DNA of 64,000 nucleotides from Micromonospora echinospora (GTDB taxonomy: Bacteria > Actinomycetota > Actinomycetes > Mycobacteriales > Micromonosporaceae). Below, piece after piece: positions 1 through 8,459 of this stretch (the stretch's first letter is position 1; each line of letters opens with the position of its first letter). The notes under the pieces are model-generated. The model ran no database searches and had not been told where the DNA came from. It worked only from the letters and a program-made list of their open reading frames with translations. The position numbers and the translations under genes are program-made. The stretch lies in the NCBI RefSeq assembly GCF_014203425.1, contig NZ_JACHJC010000001.1, forward strand, positions 6,217,501 to 6,281,500, written 5' to 3'.

Positions 1-95
1 CCCGGCGTGGTCCCTCCCGGATGACCACCGCCCTGCTGGTCACGGCGGGGGCGATCGCCGGGATAGCCGCGCTGGGCCTGCTCTTCGGGAGCTGA
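1..95 (+). CDS. 3' end of an open frame with a hydrophobic tail (partial)
   Basis: An open frame enters from the left edge and stops at TGA 93-95. The visible residues end in a small hydrophobic stretch rich in Ala, Gly, Leu and Ile (MTTALLVTAGAIAGIAALGL, then LFGS), which looks like one membrane helix. An ATG at 21 could instead start a 24-residue peptide. Most of the gene lies outside the window, so I cannot assign a function. It converges with the nitrilase-like gene that ends at 102. Confidence 0.35.
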   Translation, partial: RRGPSRMTTALLVTAGAIAGIAALGLLFGS

Positions 96-101
96 CCTCG
101 G

Positions 102-899
102 TCAGAGCCGGCGGTTGGCCAGGCTGGGCAGCTCGGCGCGGATGGTCTGCAGCTGCTCCAGGTCGATGTCGGTGACCGCCAGTCCCGGGCCGTCGGCGAC
201 CTGGCTCAGCACCGTCCCCCACGGATCCACCACCATGCTGCGGCCGAAGCACGTCCGGCCCGGGTCGTGGTCGCCGGTCTGACCCGCCGCCGCCACGAAG
301 CACTGGTTCTCGATCGCCCGCGCCCGCAGCAGCACCTCCCAGTGGTCCCGCCCGGTGTGCATCATGAAGGCCGCCGGCACGACAAGCAGTTCGGCGCCGC
401 CGTCGGTCGCGAGCTGCCGATACAACTCGGGGAACCGCAGGTCGTAACAGATGGACAGGCCCACCCGGAGTCCTTCGACGTCGACCACCACCGGCTTCTC
501 CCCGGGCGCGACCGTTGCCGACTCCCGGTAGGAGACGCGGCCGGGGATCTCCACGTCGTACAGATGGATCTTCCGGTAGGCGGCGGCGAGCGCGCCTTCG
601 CGGTCGAAGACCAGCGAGGTGTTCCAGGTGTGCGCGGGGTCCGGCCCGGCCTCGTGGAACGAGCCGGCGATCACCCACATGCCCAGCCGCCGGGCGGCCT
701 CGGCGAAGAACCGTCCCACCTCGCCGTCGACCGGCTCCGCCGGGGGCATCCGGTCGGCGGGACCGAGGTAGTCGACGTACTCCGGGAGGAGGGCGAGGTC
801 GGCGCCGGCCGCCGCGGCCCTGACCAGCAGGGCCTCGGCGGCGGCGAGGTTCGCCGCCCGGTCGTCGCGGGCGTTGAGCTGGCAGACGGCGACGCGCAT
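102..899 (-). CDS. Carbon-nitrogen hydrolase (nitrilase superfamily, Nit-like)
   Basis: This 265-residue protein has the complete nitrilase-superfamily triad. Glu41 is in LLPEY, Lys111 in YRKIHLYD and Cys152 in SICYDLRFPELYR. The DLRFPE sequence after the cysteine is typical of the Nit1/Nit2 branch, which hydrolyses omega-amides or deaminated glutathione. In a mycothiol-using actinomycete the physiological substrate is uncertain. No signal peptide is seen, so it should be cytosolic. The ATG at 899 begins MRVAVCQLNA, the usual N-terminus of the family. It lies 40 nt downstream of an EamA transporter gene on the same strand, so they may be co-transcribed. Confidence 0.85.
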   Translation of the reverse strand: MRVAVCQLNARDDRAANLAAAEALLVRAAAAGADLALLPEYVDYLGPADRMPPAEPVDGEVGRFFAEAARRLGMWVIAGSFHEAGPDPAHTWNTSLVFDREGALAAAYRKIHLYDVEIPGRVSYRESATVAPGEKPVVVDVEGLRVGLSICYDLRFPELYRQLATDGGAELLVVPAAFMMHTGRDHWEVLLRARAIENQCFVAAAGQTGDHDPGRTCFGRSMVVDPWGTVLSQVADGPGLAVTDIDLEQLQTIRAELPSLANRRL

Positions 900-939
900 G
901 ACCCGAGGGTACGGGGCGGAAGCGGGCGGACGACAGGGC

Positions 940-1773
940 TCAGACGCTGGACAGCACGAGCGCGGCGGCGGCGAAGCCGAGTCCGGCCAGTTGCACCGGC
1001 CGGAGCCGTTCCCGGTCGACGGCGAGCGCGAGCAGGACGGTGCTCGCCGGGTAGAGCGAGGCGATGGCGGCGACCACGCTCAGGTGACCGCGCCCGGCGG
1101 CGGCGAGGAAGAGCGCGTTCGCTGCCGAGTCGAGCAGTCCGGCGGCCGCGGCCCAGCCGAGCACCCGCCGCCCGAGGCGCAGGCGCGTGCCGGTACGCGC
1201 GGCGAGCGCGAGGCCGAACGCGACGGAGCTGACGCGTACCGCCAGCACGGGCCACATGCCGGCGCTCTCGTCGGCCTGGCCGAGCAGGGCGAAGAAGACG
1301 CCGAAGAGCAGTCCCGCGGCGAGTGCCATGGCCAGGACGCGGCCGGAGACGCGGCGCGCGGCGCCGCGCTCCCCGAGGCTGACCAGCGCGATGGCGACCA
1401 CGGCGAGCCCGGCGCCGCCCAGCGCCACGGCGCCGGGGGAATGGGCGAGGATCAGGCCGGCGACGATCGGCACGATCGCCGCGGTGATCGCGGTGACCGG
1501 CGCGACGACGGCCATGACGCCGGTGGCCAGCGCGCGGTAGAGCAGCATGACGCCGCCCGCGCCCGCCACCCCGGCCAGCAGTCCCCAGCCCAGGTCGAGC
1601 GCGCTCGGGGTGCCGGGCACGACGAGTACGAGCACGACCAGCAGTGGAAGGCTGAGCATCTGCGACACGACGGTGACAGCGATCGGGTCGGCCCATCGGG
1701 ACGCCTTGCCGCCGGAGAAGTCGGCCGTGCCGAACGCGAGCGCCGAGACGGCGGCGAGGACAATGGGGAGCAC
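940..1773 (-). CDS. EamA/DMT-family membrane transporter
   Basis: About 277 residues with around ten hydrophobic segments and the two-fold layout of the EamA (drug/metabolite transporter) family. The N-terminal segment LAFGTADFSGGKASR is typical of actinobacterial members. Substrate unknown; relatives export metabolites or amino acids. The frame is open further upstream, but I chose the GTG at 1773 because hydrophobic sequence begins there directly and a longer start would overlap the divergent regulator. A TATTGT hexamer (minus strand, 1788-1793) sits only a few nucleotides upstream, which suggests a leaderless or nearly leaderless transcript. The divergent XRE-cupin regulator is a likely controller. 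Confidence 0.75.
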   Translation of the reverse strand: MLPIVLAAVSALAFGTADFSGGKASRWADPIAVTVVSQMLSLPLLVVLVLVVPGTPSALDLGWGLLAGVAGAGGVMLLYRALATGVMAVVAPVTAITAAIVPIVAGLILAHSPGAVALGGAGLAVVAIALVSLGERGAARRVSGRVLAMALAAGLLFGVFFALLGQADESAGMWPVLAVRVSSVAFGLALAARTGTRLRLGRRVLGWAAAAGLLDSAANALFLAAAGRGHLSVVAAIASLYPASTVLLALAVDRERLRPVQLAGLGFAAAALVLSSV

Positions 1774-1814
1774 CCCGCAGTCGTACCACAATAGTGACCG
1801 TGAAGGACAGTGTG
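1774..1814. promoter_or_regulatory. Shared divergent promoter region
   Basis: Only 41 nt separate the divergent EamA transporter and XRE-cupin genes, so both promoters must overlap here or run into the coding regions. TATTGT on the minus strand (1788-1793) is a plausible -10 element for the transporter, and AAGGAC (1803-1808) is a plausible ribosome-binding site for the regulator. Regulators of this type often bind such a shared interval. I see no clear operator palindrome. Confidence 0.35.
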
Positions 1815-2438
1815 ATGACCGACGCAAGCGGCCGGGTCGGCGCGGTGACCTCAGCGGTCGCCCGCCAGGTACGTGAGTTGCGAGCCGCCCGCGGCTGGTC
1901 CTTCGAGGAACTGGCCGGCCGGTCCGGCGTCAGCAAGGGCATGCTCGTGCAGATCGAGGGTGCCCGCACCAACCCGAGCATCGGGACGCTCTGCCGGGTC
2001 GCCGACGCGTTCGGCGTCAGCATCGCCCGGCTGCTGGAGCCGGCCGAGGAGAGCACGGTACGGATCAGCGCGGCCGATGACGCGCCGGTGCTGTGGCGCG
2101 GCCCGCACGGCGGCCTGGCGCGGCTGCTCAGTGGTCTCGGCGAACCCGACCTGGTCGAGCTGTGGGACTGGCGGATGGAACCCGGCGAGGTGCTGCGCTC
2201 CCCCGACCACGCCCACGGCACCCGGGAGATCCTGCACGTGCTCGACGGCGCCGCGACCGTCACCGTCGACGGCGTCGACCACGGGGTACGCACCGGCGAG
2301 ACTGTCGAGTTCCACGCCGACCGGGAGCACGGCTACCGCACGGCCGGCGACGAGCCGGTACGCCTGATGATGGTGGTGGTCACCCCGTCGGGCGAGTGGG
2401 ACCGGCGGACCCGCTCACGCGGACCGCGCCCGAGCTGA
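1815..2438 (+). CDS. XRE-family regulator with C-terminal cupin domain
   Basis: A 207-residue protein with an N-terminal helix-turn-helix (about residues 10-65; key run LAGRSGVSKGMLVQIEGART) and a C-terminal single-domain cupin (about 110-195; HGTREILHVLDGAATVTVDG). This XRE-cupin architecture is known for repressors that sense a small metabolite. I chose ATG 1815 over the in-frame GTG 1794 because an AAGGAC ribosome-binding site lies 6 nt before it. The gene is divergent from an EamA transporter, so a regulator-exporter pair is the simplest reading. It converges with clpX, 23 nt apart. Confidence 0.8.
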   Translation: MTDASGRVGAVTSAVARQVRELRAARGWSFEELAGRSGVSKGMLVQIEGARTNPSIGTLCRVADAFGVSIARLLEPAEESTVRISAADDAPVLWRGPHGGLARLLSGLGEPDLVELWDWRMEPGEVLRSPDHAHGTREILHVLDGAATVTVDGVDHGVRTGETVEFHADREHGYRTAGDEPVRLMMVVVTPSGEWDRRTRSRGPRPS

Positions 2439-2461
2439 CCCGGGCGCGGTCGCGACGTCGG

Positions 2462-3754
2462 TCAGGCCGACTTCTCCTCGCGGTCCCGCCGGCGCCGGCC
2501 GGTGAACTCGCGGGGCACGATCGTCGGGTTGACGTTCTCCAGCACGACCTCGCGGGTGATCAGCACCCGTGCGGCGTCGGGGTTGCTCGGCACCTCGTAC
2601 ATCACGGAGAGGAGAACCTCTTCCATGATCGCCCGCAGCCCACGGGCGCCGGTGCCGCGGAGCATGGCCTGATCGGCGATGGCCTCCAGCGCGGGCTGCT
2701 CGAACTCCAGCTCCACGCCGTCCAGCTCGAACAGGCGCTGGTACTGCCGGACCAGCGCGTTGCGCGGCTCGGTGAGGATCCGCACCAGGGCCGACCGGTC
2801 CAGGCTGCGCACGTTGGTGATCACCGGAAGCCGGCCGATGAACTCGGGGATCAGCCCGAACTTCAGCATGTCCTCCGGCATGACCTGGCTGAAGATGTCG
2901 TCGGTCGACCGCTCGGAGACCGACCGGAGCCGGGCGCCGAAGCCGGTGCCGCCGGAGCCGGTGCGGGCCTCGATGATCTGATCCAGCCCGGCGAACGCGC
3001 CACCGCAGATGAACAGCACGTTCGTGGTGTCGATCTGGATGAACTCCTGGTGCGGGTGCTTGCGCCCGCCCTGCGGCGGCACGTTGGCGACACTGCCTTC
3101 GAGCATCTTCAGCAGCGCCTGCTGCACGCCCTCCCCGGAGACGTCACGGGTGATCGAGGGGTTCTCCGACTTACGGGCGATCTTGTCGACCTCGTCGATG
3201 TAGATGATGCCCGTCTCGGCGCGCTTGATGTCGTAGTCGGCGGCCTGGATCAGCTTCAGCAGGATGTTCTCGACGTCCTCGCCGACGTAGCCCGCCTCGG
3301 TGAGCGCGGTGGCGTCCGCGATCGCGAACGGGACGTTGAGCATCCGGGCGAGCGTCTGCGCCAGGTGGGTCTTGCCGCAGCCGGTCGGGCCGAGCAGCAG
3401 GATGTTGGACTTGGCCAGCTCCACCCCGTCGGTGCCGGAGCCCGGGGCGCCGGCGGCCTCGGCCTGGATCCGCTTGTAGTGGTTGTAGACCGCGACGGCG
3501 AGCGCCTTCTTGGCCTGCTCCTGACCGACCACGTAGTTGTCGAGGAACTGGCAGATCTCCATCGGCTTGGGAAGCTCTTCCCACTTCACCTCGCCGGACT
3601 CGGCCAGCTCCTCTTCGATGATCTCGTTGCAGAGATCGATGCACTCGTCGCAGATGTAGACGCCAGGGCCCGCGATGAGCTTCTTGACCTGCTTCTGCGA
3701 CTTGCCGCAGAACGAGCATTTCAGTAGGTCGCCGCCGTCACCGATCCGTGCCAC
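2462..3754 (-). CDS. clpX: ATP-dependent Clp protease ATP-binding subunit ClpX
   Basis: A 430-residue AAA+ unfoldase that feeds tagged substrates to the ClpP chamber. The N-terminal zinc-binding domain has Cys13, Cys16, Cys35 and Cys38. Walker A is GPTGCGKT (122-129), Walker B is IIYIDE (183-188), and the pore loop GYVG is at 155-158. The second pore-loop motif GGRKHPHQ and the sensor-2 region with [10 protein letters not shown] are also present. Length is normal for the family. It is the last gene of the tig-clpP1-clpP2-clpX series on the minus strand, but a 227-nt gap before it suggests its own promoter. That gap holds a TAACGT hexamer and a short GGTTTT/AAAACC inverted repeat (3902-3924). 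Confidence 0.98.
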   Translation of the reverse strand: MARIGDGGDLLKCSFCGKSQKQVKKLIAGPGVYICDECIDLCNEIIEEELAESGEVKWEELPKPMEICQFLDNYVVGQEQAKKALAVAVYNHYKRIQAEAAGAPGSGTDGVELAKSNILLLGPTGCGKTHLAQTLARMLNVPFAIADATALTEAGYVGEDVENILLKLIQAADYDIKRAETGIIYIDEVDKIARKSENPSITRDVSGEGVQQALLKMLEGSVANVPPQGGRKHPHQEFIQIDTTNVLFICGGAFAGLDQIIEARTGSGGTGFGARLRSVSERSTDDIFSQVMPEDMLKFGLIPEFIGRLPVITNVRSLDRSALVRILTEPRNALVRQYQRLFELDGVELEFEQPALEAIADQAMLRGTGARGLRAIMEEVLLSVMYEVPSNPDAARVLITREVVLENVNPTIVPREFTGRRRRDREEKSA

Positions 3755-3981
3755 CTACGTTCTCCCTGCACTCGTCGGCCGGAACGCCGGCCCTGACCTG
3801 CGGACGCCGGAGCGCCCGTCCGTCCTGTCGTTCCACCATGCTGTCGGATCCACCCGATCCGACCGGCGGAGCGGTACAGACCCGACGTTACCCGGTGGCC
3901 GGGTTTTCTCCGACCCCCAAAACCGGTGTGTCAGAGGTCGACCGGGAACGATACCCCGACCGACCTCCGACCACACGTGAC

Positions 3982-4644
3982 TCAGCCCGCGGCGTGCGAC
4001 GCCAGCAGACCCTTCTTACGGCTGGTCAGGATGGTGTCGACCAGCCCGTACTCCTTGGACTCCTCGGCCGTCATGATCTTGTCACGGTCGATGTCCTTGC
4101 GGACCTGCTCGATCGGGCGGTTGCAGTGCCGGGACAGCATGTCCTCCAGCTGCGTCCGCATCCGCAGGATCTCCCGCGCCTGGATCTCGATGTCCGAGCC
4201 CTGGCCGTAGCCGCCCTCGGTGGCCGGCTGGTGGATGATGATCCGGGAGTTGGGCAGCGCCATCCGCTTACCAGGGGTGCCCGCGGAGAGCAGCACCGCC
4301 GCCGCGCTCGCCGCCTGCCCGAGGCAGACGGTCTGGATGTCCGGGCGGACGTACTGCATGGTGTCGTAGATCGCCGTCATGGCGGTGAAGGAGCCACCGG
4401 GCGAGTTGATGTACATGATGATGTCGCGGTCCGGGTCGGTGCCCTCCAGCGTCAGCAGCTGGGCCATCACGTCGTTGGCCGACGCGTCGTCCACCTGGAC
4501 GCCGAGGAAGATGATCCGGTCCTCGAAGAGCTTGTTGTACGGGTTGGACTCCTTCATCCCGTACGACGTGCGCTCGACGAACGACGGCAGGACGTAGCGG
4601 TTGTGCACGGCCGCGAACTGGGGCGGCAGGCTCAGGTCGGTCAT
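3982..4644 (-). CDS. clpP2: Clp protease proteolytic subunit ClpP2
   Basis: A 220-residue serine peptidase subunit with catalytic Ser113 (GQAASAA), His138 (IIIHQPA) and Asp188 (DRDK). The N-terminal region RYVLPSFVERTSYGMKESNP closely follows mycobacterial ClpP2 as I recall it, which supports the P2 assignment over P1. In actinobacteria ClpP1 and ClpP2 form one mixed double ring that docks ClpX or ClpC. It starts 14 nt after clpP1 ends, so the two are co-transcribed. No oddities seen. Confidence 0.97.
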   Translation of the reverse strand: MTDLSLPPQFAAVHNRYVLPSFVERTSYGMKESNPYNKLFEDRIIFLGVQVDDASANDVMAQLLTLEGTDPDRDIIMYINSPGGSFTAMTAIYDTMQYVRPDIQTVCLGQAASAAAVLLSAGTPGKRMALPNSRIIIHQPATEGGYGQGSDIEIQAREILRMRTQLEDMLSRHCNRPIEQVRKDIDRDKIMTAEESKEYGLVDTILTSRKKGLLASHAAG

Positions 4645-4658
4645 CGTCAGCTCCTCGG

Positions 4659-5300
4659 TCAGCTCAGGGTCCCGGCGCCATCCGGAACCTGGGCGGCCCC
4701 GATGATCACCTTGTCGATGAAGCCGTAGTCCATGGCCTCCTGGGCGGTGAACCAGCGGTCACGGTCCGAGTCCGCCTCGATCTGGGCCTGGGTCTGGCCG
4801 GTGTGGAACGCGACCCGCTCCTGGAACATCCGCTTGGTGTAGAGCATCTGCTCGGCCTGGATCGCGATGTCCGACGCGGTGCCGCCGAGGCCACCCGACG
4901 GCTGGTGCATCATGATCCGCGCGTGCGGCAGGGCGTACCGCTTGCCCTTGGTGCCGGCACAGAGCAGCAGCTGGCCCATGGAGGCCGCCATGCCCATCGC
5001 CACGGTCGAGACGTCGTTGTCGATGTACTGCATCGTGTCGTAGATCGCCATGCCGGAGTAGACCGAGCCACCCGGCGAGTTGATCCAGAGGAAGATGTCG
5101 CGGTCCGGGTCCTCCGCCGCGAGCAGCAGCAGCTGCGCGCAGATGCGGTTGGCCACCTGGTCGTTCACCTCACTGCCCAGGAAGATGATCCGTTCCTTGA
5201 GCAACCGGTTGTAGACCGAGTCGTCGAGGTTGCCAATGGAGTCGCCACCGCGGGCCTCGTTCACCCGGAGCGACTTCTTGGGGATGTGCATGTCGGTCAT
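4659..5300 (-). CDS. clpP1: Clp protease proteolytic subunit ClpP1
   Basis: A 213-residue Clp serine peptidase with Ser107 (GMAASMG), His132 (MMHQPSGG) and Asp181 (SDRDR). The stretch [17 protein letters not shown] matches the ClpP1 subgroup. It pairs with ClpP2 in a hetero-tetradecamer. ATG 5300 has a GAAGGG ribosome-binding site six nucleotides upstream. A possible -10 element TAGTGT (minus strand, 5334-5339) and a CGC-N5-GCG dyad resembling a ClgR site (5381-5391) lie upstream, as expected for a stress-induced clpP1P2 operon in this phylum. Confidence 0.97.
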   Translation of the reverse strand: MTDMHIPKKSLRVNEARGGDSIGNLDDSVYNRLLKERIIFLGSEVNDQVANRICAQLLLLAAEDPDRDIFLWINSPGGSVYSGMAIYDTMQYIDNDVSTVAMGMAASMGQLLLCAGTKGKRYALPHARIMMHQPSGGLGGTASDIAIQAEQMLYTKRMFQERVAFHTGQTQAQIEADSDRDRWFTAQEAMDYGFIDKVIIGAAQVPDGAGTLS

Positions 5301-5376
5301 GGCAGCCCTTCGCTCTCCGTACCGTCCTACCCGACACTAACCGCTCAGCCGGGAGGCGTACTCCCGGTCGGGGCAC

Positions 5377-5395
5377 TGTTCGCTCTCAGCGCAGT
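5377..5395. promoter_or_regulatory. Candidate ClgR operator upstream of clpP1
   Basis: The sequence TGTTCGCTCTCAGCGCAG contains CGC-N5-GCG at 5381-5391, the core that I recall for ClgR, the activator of clpP1P2 and other protease genes in Streptomyces, Corynebacterium and Mycobacterium. Its centre is about 47 nt upstream of a TAGTGT -10-like hexamer. One consensus position in the spacer does not match, and such a short core can occur by chance in GC-rich DNA. Confidence 0.45.
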
Positions 5396-5475
5396 CACCC
5401 GCACGGCGTACCCCGGAAAGGGTTTCGGCCGCCTCCCGGCGCGCAACGCGGGACGGCGGCCGACACCCCCGACGG

Positions 5476-6822
5476 TCAGTGCTGGTGGTCGTGCTCGGCC
5501 TCGTTCTGGGCCCGCAGCGCGTCGAGGGAGACCTCGTTGCCCGCCGAGTCCTTGATCTTGATCTTCTCCATCACCGCGGCGAGCGCCTTGCCCCGGCGGA
5601 CGTCGCCGAAGACGGCCGCGGCGGCGCCGGAGCGGACCAGCTGGTCGTAGTACTGCTGCGGGGCCATGCCGGCACGCTGCGCGCGGTGCACGATCTCGTG
5701 ACCGAACTCGTCGTCGGAGACCTGCACGTCCTCGGCGTCGGCGAGGGTGTCCAGCAGGAGCTGAATCTTGACGCCGTCGGTGGCCGCCTCGGTCAGCTCG
5801 GTGTCGATCTGCTCCTCGGTCTTCTCCTCCGCCGCGAGGTATTCCTCCAGGGAGGCGCCGATGCGCTCGAGCTGGTCGACCATCGCGGCCTTGCGGCTCT
5901 CGACCTCCTCCTTGACGACACCCTCGGGCGCCGGCACCTCGGCGGTGGCCACCATCTGCTCCAGGGCCTTGTCGCGGGCGGCGTAGATCTGCTCGACCTG
6001 CTTGTTCCGGGTCACCCGCTCACGCAGGTCGGCGCGCAGCTCGTCGATGGTGTCGAACTCGCTGGCCATCTGCGCGAAGTCGTCGTTGAGCTCGGGGAGC
6101 TCCTTCTCCTTGACCGTGCGGACGGTCACCGCCACGTCGGCGTCGCGGCCGGCGTAGTCGCCGCCGACGAGCTGCGTGGTGAAGGTGGTGTCGTCGCCGG
6201 CGGCCAGGCCGACGAGCGCCTCGTCCAGACCCGGCAGGAGCTGCTTGCTGCCCACCTCGTGCGAGATGTTGCTCGCCGAGCCGCCCGGGACCTCCTCGCC
6301 GTCGACAGTGGCGTTGAGGTCGATCTGCACGAAGTCGCCCTCCTGGGCGGCCCGCTCGACGGTCTTCAGCGTCGCGAACCGCTCGCGCAGGCTGTTGATC
6401 TGCTCGTCGATCTCGCTGTCGGCGATCTCGATCTCGTCGACGGTCACCTCGATGGTGGCCGGGTCCGGCAGGGTGATCTCCGGACGGACGTCCACCTCGG
6501 CGGTGAAGTTGAGCGAGTCGCCGTCGGCAAACTCGGTGATCTCGACCTCGGGACGGCCGAGCGTCTTCAGGTCGTGCTCCCGGACCGCGGCGAGGATGTT
6601 CTGCGGGATGGCCTCCTGCACCGCCTCGTTGAGCACGGTGCCCCGGCCGACCCGCTGGTCGATGACGGCAGCGGGGATCTTGCCCCGGCGGAAGCCGGGA
6701 ACCTGGACCTGCTGGCCGATCTCCCGGTACGCCTTCTTGAGGCTCGGCTCGAGCTCGACGAACGGCACCTCGATGGCGAGCCGCACGCGCGTCGGGCTCA
6801 GAGTCTCGACGGTGCTCTTCAC
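5476..6822 (-). CDS. tig: Trigger factor, ribosome-associated chaperone and PPIase
   Basis: A 448-residue trigger factor that binds the ribosome exit tunnel and shields nascent chains. The ribosome-binding signature GFRRGK is at residues 43-48. The FKBP-like PPIase domain follows near 160-245 (EGDFVQIDLNATVDGEEVPG), and the C-terminal helical arms run to a His-rich tail ending HDHQH. GTG 6822 is chosen because AAGGAG lies 8 nt upstream and the protein then begins KSTVETLSPTRV, as in relatives; the open frame extends further but without family similarity. It sits upstream of clpP1P2 on the same strand with 175 nt between. Confidence 0.97.
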   Translation of the reverse strand: MKSTVETLSPTRVRLAIEVPFVELEPSLKKAYREIGQQVQVPGFRRGKIPAAVIDQRVGRGTVLNEAVQEAIPQNILAAVREHDLKTLGRPEVEITEFADGDSLNFTAEVDVRPEITLPDPATIEVTVDEIEIADSEIDEQINSLRERFATLKTVERAAQEGDFVQIDLNATVDGEEVPGGSASNISHEVGSKQLLPGLDEALVGLAAGDDTTFTTQLVGGDYAGRDADVAVTVRTVKEKELPELNDDFAQMASEFDTIDELRADLRERVTRNKQVEQIYAARDKALEQMVATAEVPAPEGVVKEEVESRKAAMVDQLERIGASLEEYLAAEEKTEEQIDTELTEAATDGVKIQLLLDTLADAEDVQVSDDEFGHEIVHRAQRAGMAPQQYYDQLVRSGAAAAVFGDVRRGKALAAVMEKIKIKDSAGNEVSLDALRAQNEAEHDHQH

Positions 6823-6878
6823 AGGCGTACTCCTTGACGGATCTGGGTGTTGGTTCTGGGGCGTGATTGCGCGCATCG

Positions 6879-6884
6879 AGTGTA
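6879..6884 (-). promoter_or_regulatory. Possible -10 element of the tig promoter
   Basis: TACACT on the minus strand matches the TAnnnT housekeeping -10 pattern of actinomycetes and would give a leader of about 50 nt before the tig start at 6822. No good -35 hexamer is visible, which is common in this group. Confidence 0.35.
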
Positions 6885-6970
6885 GGCGAGCCGGCCGACG
6901 GCATCGGCAGGGCCCGGGCACCGCGCGGAAAAACCGGCGGTTCCCGGGACGACCCGGTCGCGAACGACAG

Positions 6971-7044
6971 TCGGGGTGGCGGGATTTGAACCCACGGCCC
7001 CTCGCTCCCAAAGCGAGTGCGCTACCAAGCTGCGCCACACCCCG
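6971..7044 (-). tRNA. tRNA-Pro (anticodon TGG)
   Basis: A 74-nt cloverleaf on the minus strand. The acceptor stem CGGGGTG pairs with CACCCCG plus discriminator A. The anticodon stem CTCGC/GCGAG encloses loop TTTGGGA, giving anticodon TGG. The T arm GTGGGTTCAAATCCCGC is intact. CCA is not encoded. It stands alone between tig and tRNA-Gly. Confidence 0.97.
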
Positions 7045-7134
7045 TGGCGACGAAGAGTGTATGCCGTCCGGTCCCCCGCGCGGGTGACCGGGGCGCGGCG
7101 CGGCGGCCGCCGGGCGGTGGGTGTCGGGCGCCAG

Positions 7135-7185
7135 TTCGGGGAAGTGGCTGGGTCCGAGGGCCCGGGAAGGCGCCACTTCCCCGAA
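7135..7185. repeat. Perfect 14-bp inverted repeat between two tRNA genes
   Basis: TTCGGGGAAGTGGC (7135-7148) is followed after 23 nt by its exact reverse complement (7172-7185). The interval 7045-7289 holds no believable gene. The structure could be a terminator, although no T-run follows on either strand, or a member of a dispersed repeat family. The sequence just after it, GTGGCGATCTTG, shares GGCGATCTTG with the inverted repeat at 61320-61388. Confidence 0.7.
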
Positions 7186-7289
7186 GTAGTGGCGATCTTG
7201 ACGGTCGGCGGCGACCGCGGGGTATGCGCTTCGCGACGTCTACCGGGATTGGGTACGCTGTCGGCGCGCCCTGCCGTGGTGGGGCGCAC

Positions 7290-7363
7290 GCGGGCGTAGC
7301 TCAATGGTAGAGCTTCAGTCTTCCAAACTGACGGTGCGGGTTCGATTCCCGTCGCCCGCTCCA
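7290..7363 (+). tRNA. tRNA-Gly (anticodon TCC), CCA encoded
   Basis: A cloverleaf on the plus strand. The acceptor stem GCGGGCG pairs with CGCCCGC, the discriminator is T at 7360, and CCA is encoded at 7361-7363. The anticodon stem CAGT/ACTG holds loop CTTCCAA, giving anticodon TCC. The T arm GCGGGTTCGATTCCCGT is intact. A hairpin terminator follows at 7371. An accessory gene block begins just downstream, but no copy of the tRNA 3' end was noticed elsewhere in the window. Confidence 0.97.
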
Positions 7364-7370
7364 ACAGCCT

Positions 7371-7411
7371 CCGGCCCAGGTCAGAGGCTGCTTCCCCTGA
7401 TCCTGGGCCGG
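7371..7411 (+). terminator. Hairpin terminator after tRNA-Gly
   Basis: CCGGCCCAGG (7371-7380) pairs exactly with CCTGGGCCGG (7402-7411). The inner TCAGAGG/CCCCTGA nearly extends the stem around a CTGCTT loop. It lies eight nucleotides after the encoded CCA. No long T-run follows. Confidence 0.6.
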
Positions 7412-7531
7412 TCACTCCCCCCGGGCCATCCGCGGGTCATCAGCTGCTCTGGCCGCATCAGCTCGCGGGTACTCGCGCCAAAGGCTGCGGCGAGGGTGTC
7501 GCCGGTGTGCTTGGCGCCTCACCTGTGGGTG

Positions 7532-8341
7532 TCAGGCGCGGCAGAGGATCTCGCCGTGCAGGATGACGAACCAGCCGTCGTCCGCCGCGGCCCACTCCTG
7601 CCAGCCCAGGGAGACGCGGCGCAGATCCTCCTCGGTGGCCATGTCCGAGCTCACGAGCTGCCGGGCCAGGTCTGAGTGCAGGATCCGCTCTGCCCACATT
7701 CCGCCCCACCATCGGCGGTCCTCGGGGGTGGCGAAGCACCAGGTACTCGCGGTGGCGGTGACGTGGTCGAAGCCGGCGGCGCGGGCCCAGGAGAGTAGGC
7801 GCCGGCCGGCGTCCGGCTCGCCGCGGTTGGCGCGGGCGGCGCGTTGGTACAGGGCCAGCCATTCGTCCAGCACGGGGAGGCTCGGGAACCAGGTGAACGC
7901 CGAGTAGTCGCTGTCCCGGGCGGCTACGAGGCCGCCGGGGCGGCAGACCCGCCGCATCTCGCGCAGCGCCTGCACCGGATCGGCCACGTGTTGGAGTACC
8001 TGGTGGGCGTGGACGACGTCGAAGGTGTCGTCGTCGAAGTCGAGGGAGTGCACGTCGGCGACCGCGAAGTCGATGTTGTCCTGGCCGCGTGCGGCGGCCT
8101 CGGCCTGGGCGAGCTGCAGCGCCTCGGCGCTCATCTCGACGGCGGTGACACGGCCGGGCGTCACCCGGGCGGCGAGGTCGGCGGTGATGGTGCCCGGACC
8201 GCAGCCGACGTCGAGTAGTGACGCGCCAGAGGCGAGGTGGGGTAAAAGGTAGGCGGCCGAGTTCTCCGCGGTCCGCCAGCGATGCGACCGCAGCACCGAC
8301 TCGTGATGCCCGTGTGTATAGACGTTTTCGGCACTCACCAT
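7532..8341 (-). CDS. Class I SAM-dependent methyltransferase
   Basis: A 269-residue Rossmann methyltransferase of the UbiE/Coq5-like group. Motif I is LLDVGCGPGTITADLA, motif II includes VTAVEMSAEALQLAQ, and the later motif DVVHAHQVLQHVADPVQALR is typical of Methyltransf_11 members. Substrate unknown; such proteins methylate small molecules or lipids. The start is ATG 8341 (MVSAENVYTHGHHE), with GGGAGG upstream; an in-frame ATG at 8386 is an alternative. It is a single gene between tRNA-Gly and a divergent unknown gene, so context gives no pathway hint. Confidence 0.85.
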   Translation of the reverse strand: MVSAENVYTHGHHESVLRSHRWRTAENSAAYLLPHLASGASLLDVGCGPGTITADLAARVTPGRVTAVEMSAEALQLAQAEAAARGQDNIDFAVADVHSLDFDDDTFDVVHAHQVLQHVADPVQALREMRRVCRPGGLVAARDSDYSAFTWFPSLPVLDEWLALYQRAARANRGEPDAGRRLLSWARAAGFDHVTATASTWCFATPEDRRWWGGMWAERILHSDLARQLVSSDMATEEDLRRVSLGWQEWAAADDGWFVILHGEILCRA

Positions 8342-8459
8342 TGCAGCCCAGCCTCCCGGACGACTTCCTGACGGCCCGTTGAGCATAGCTCCATTGTCTC
8401 GAAGTATAGGACGATCATCTTGAATAATGGGATGCGGTCGCATCCACTAGCCTGTCGCT

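Noticed and set aside
2093..3727. A 544-residue plus-strand frame over clpX
   Set aside because: It is the complement of clpX, whose zinc and Walker motifs are complete. The plus-strand product has no recognisable domain.
7304..7675. A 123-residue frame starting inside tRNA-Gly
   Set aside because: It begins within the tRNA cloverleaf and runs antisense into the methyltransferase gene.
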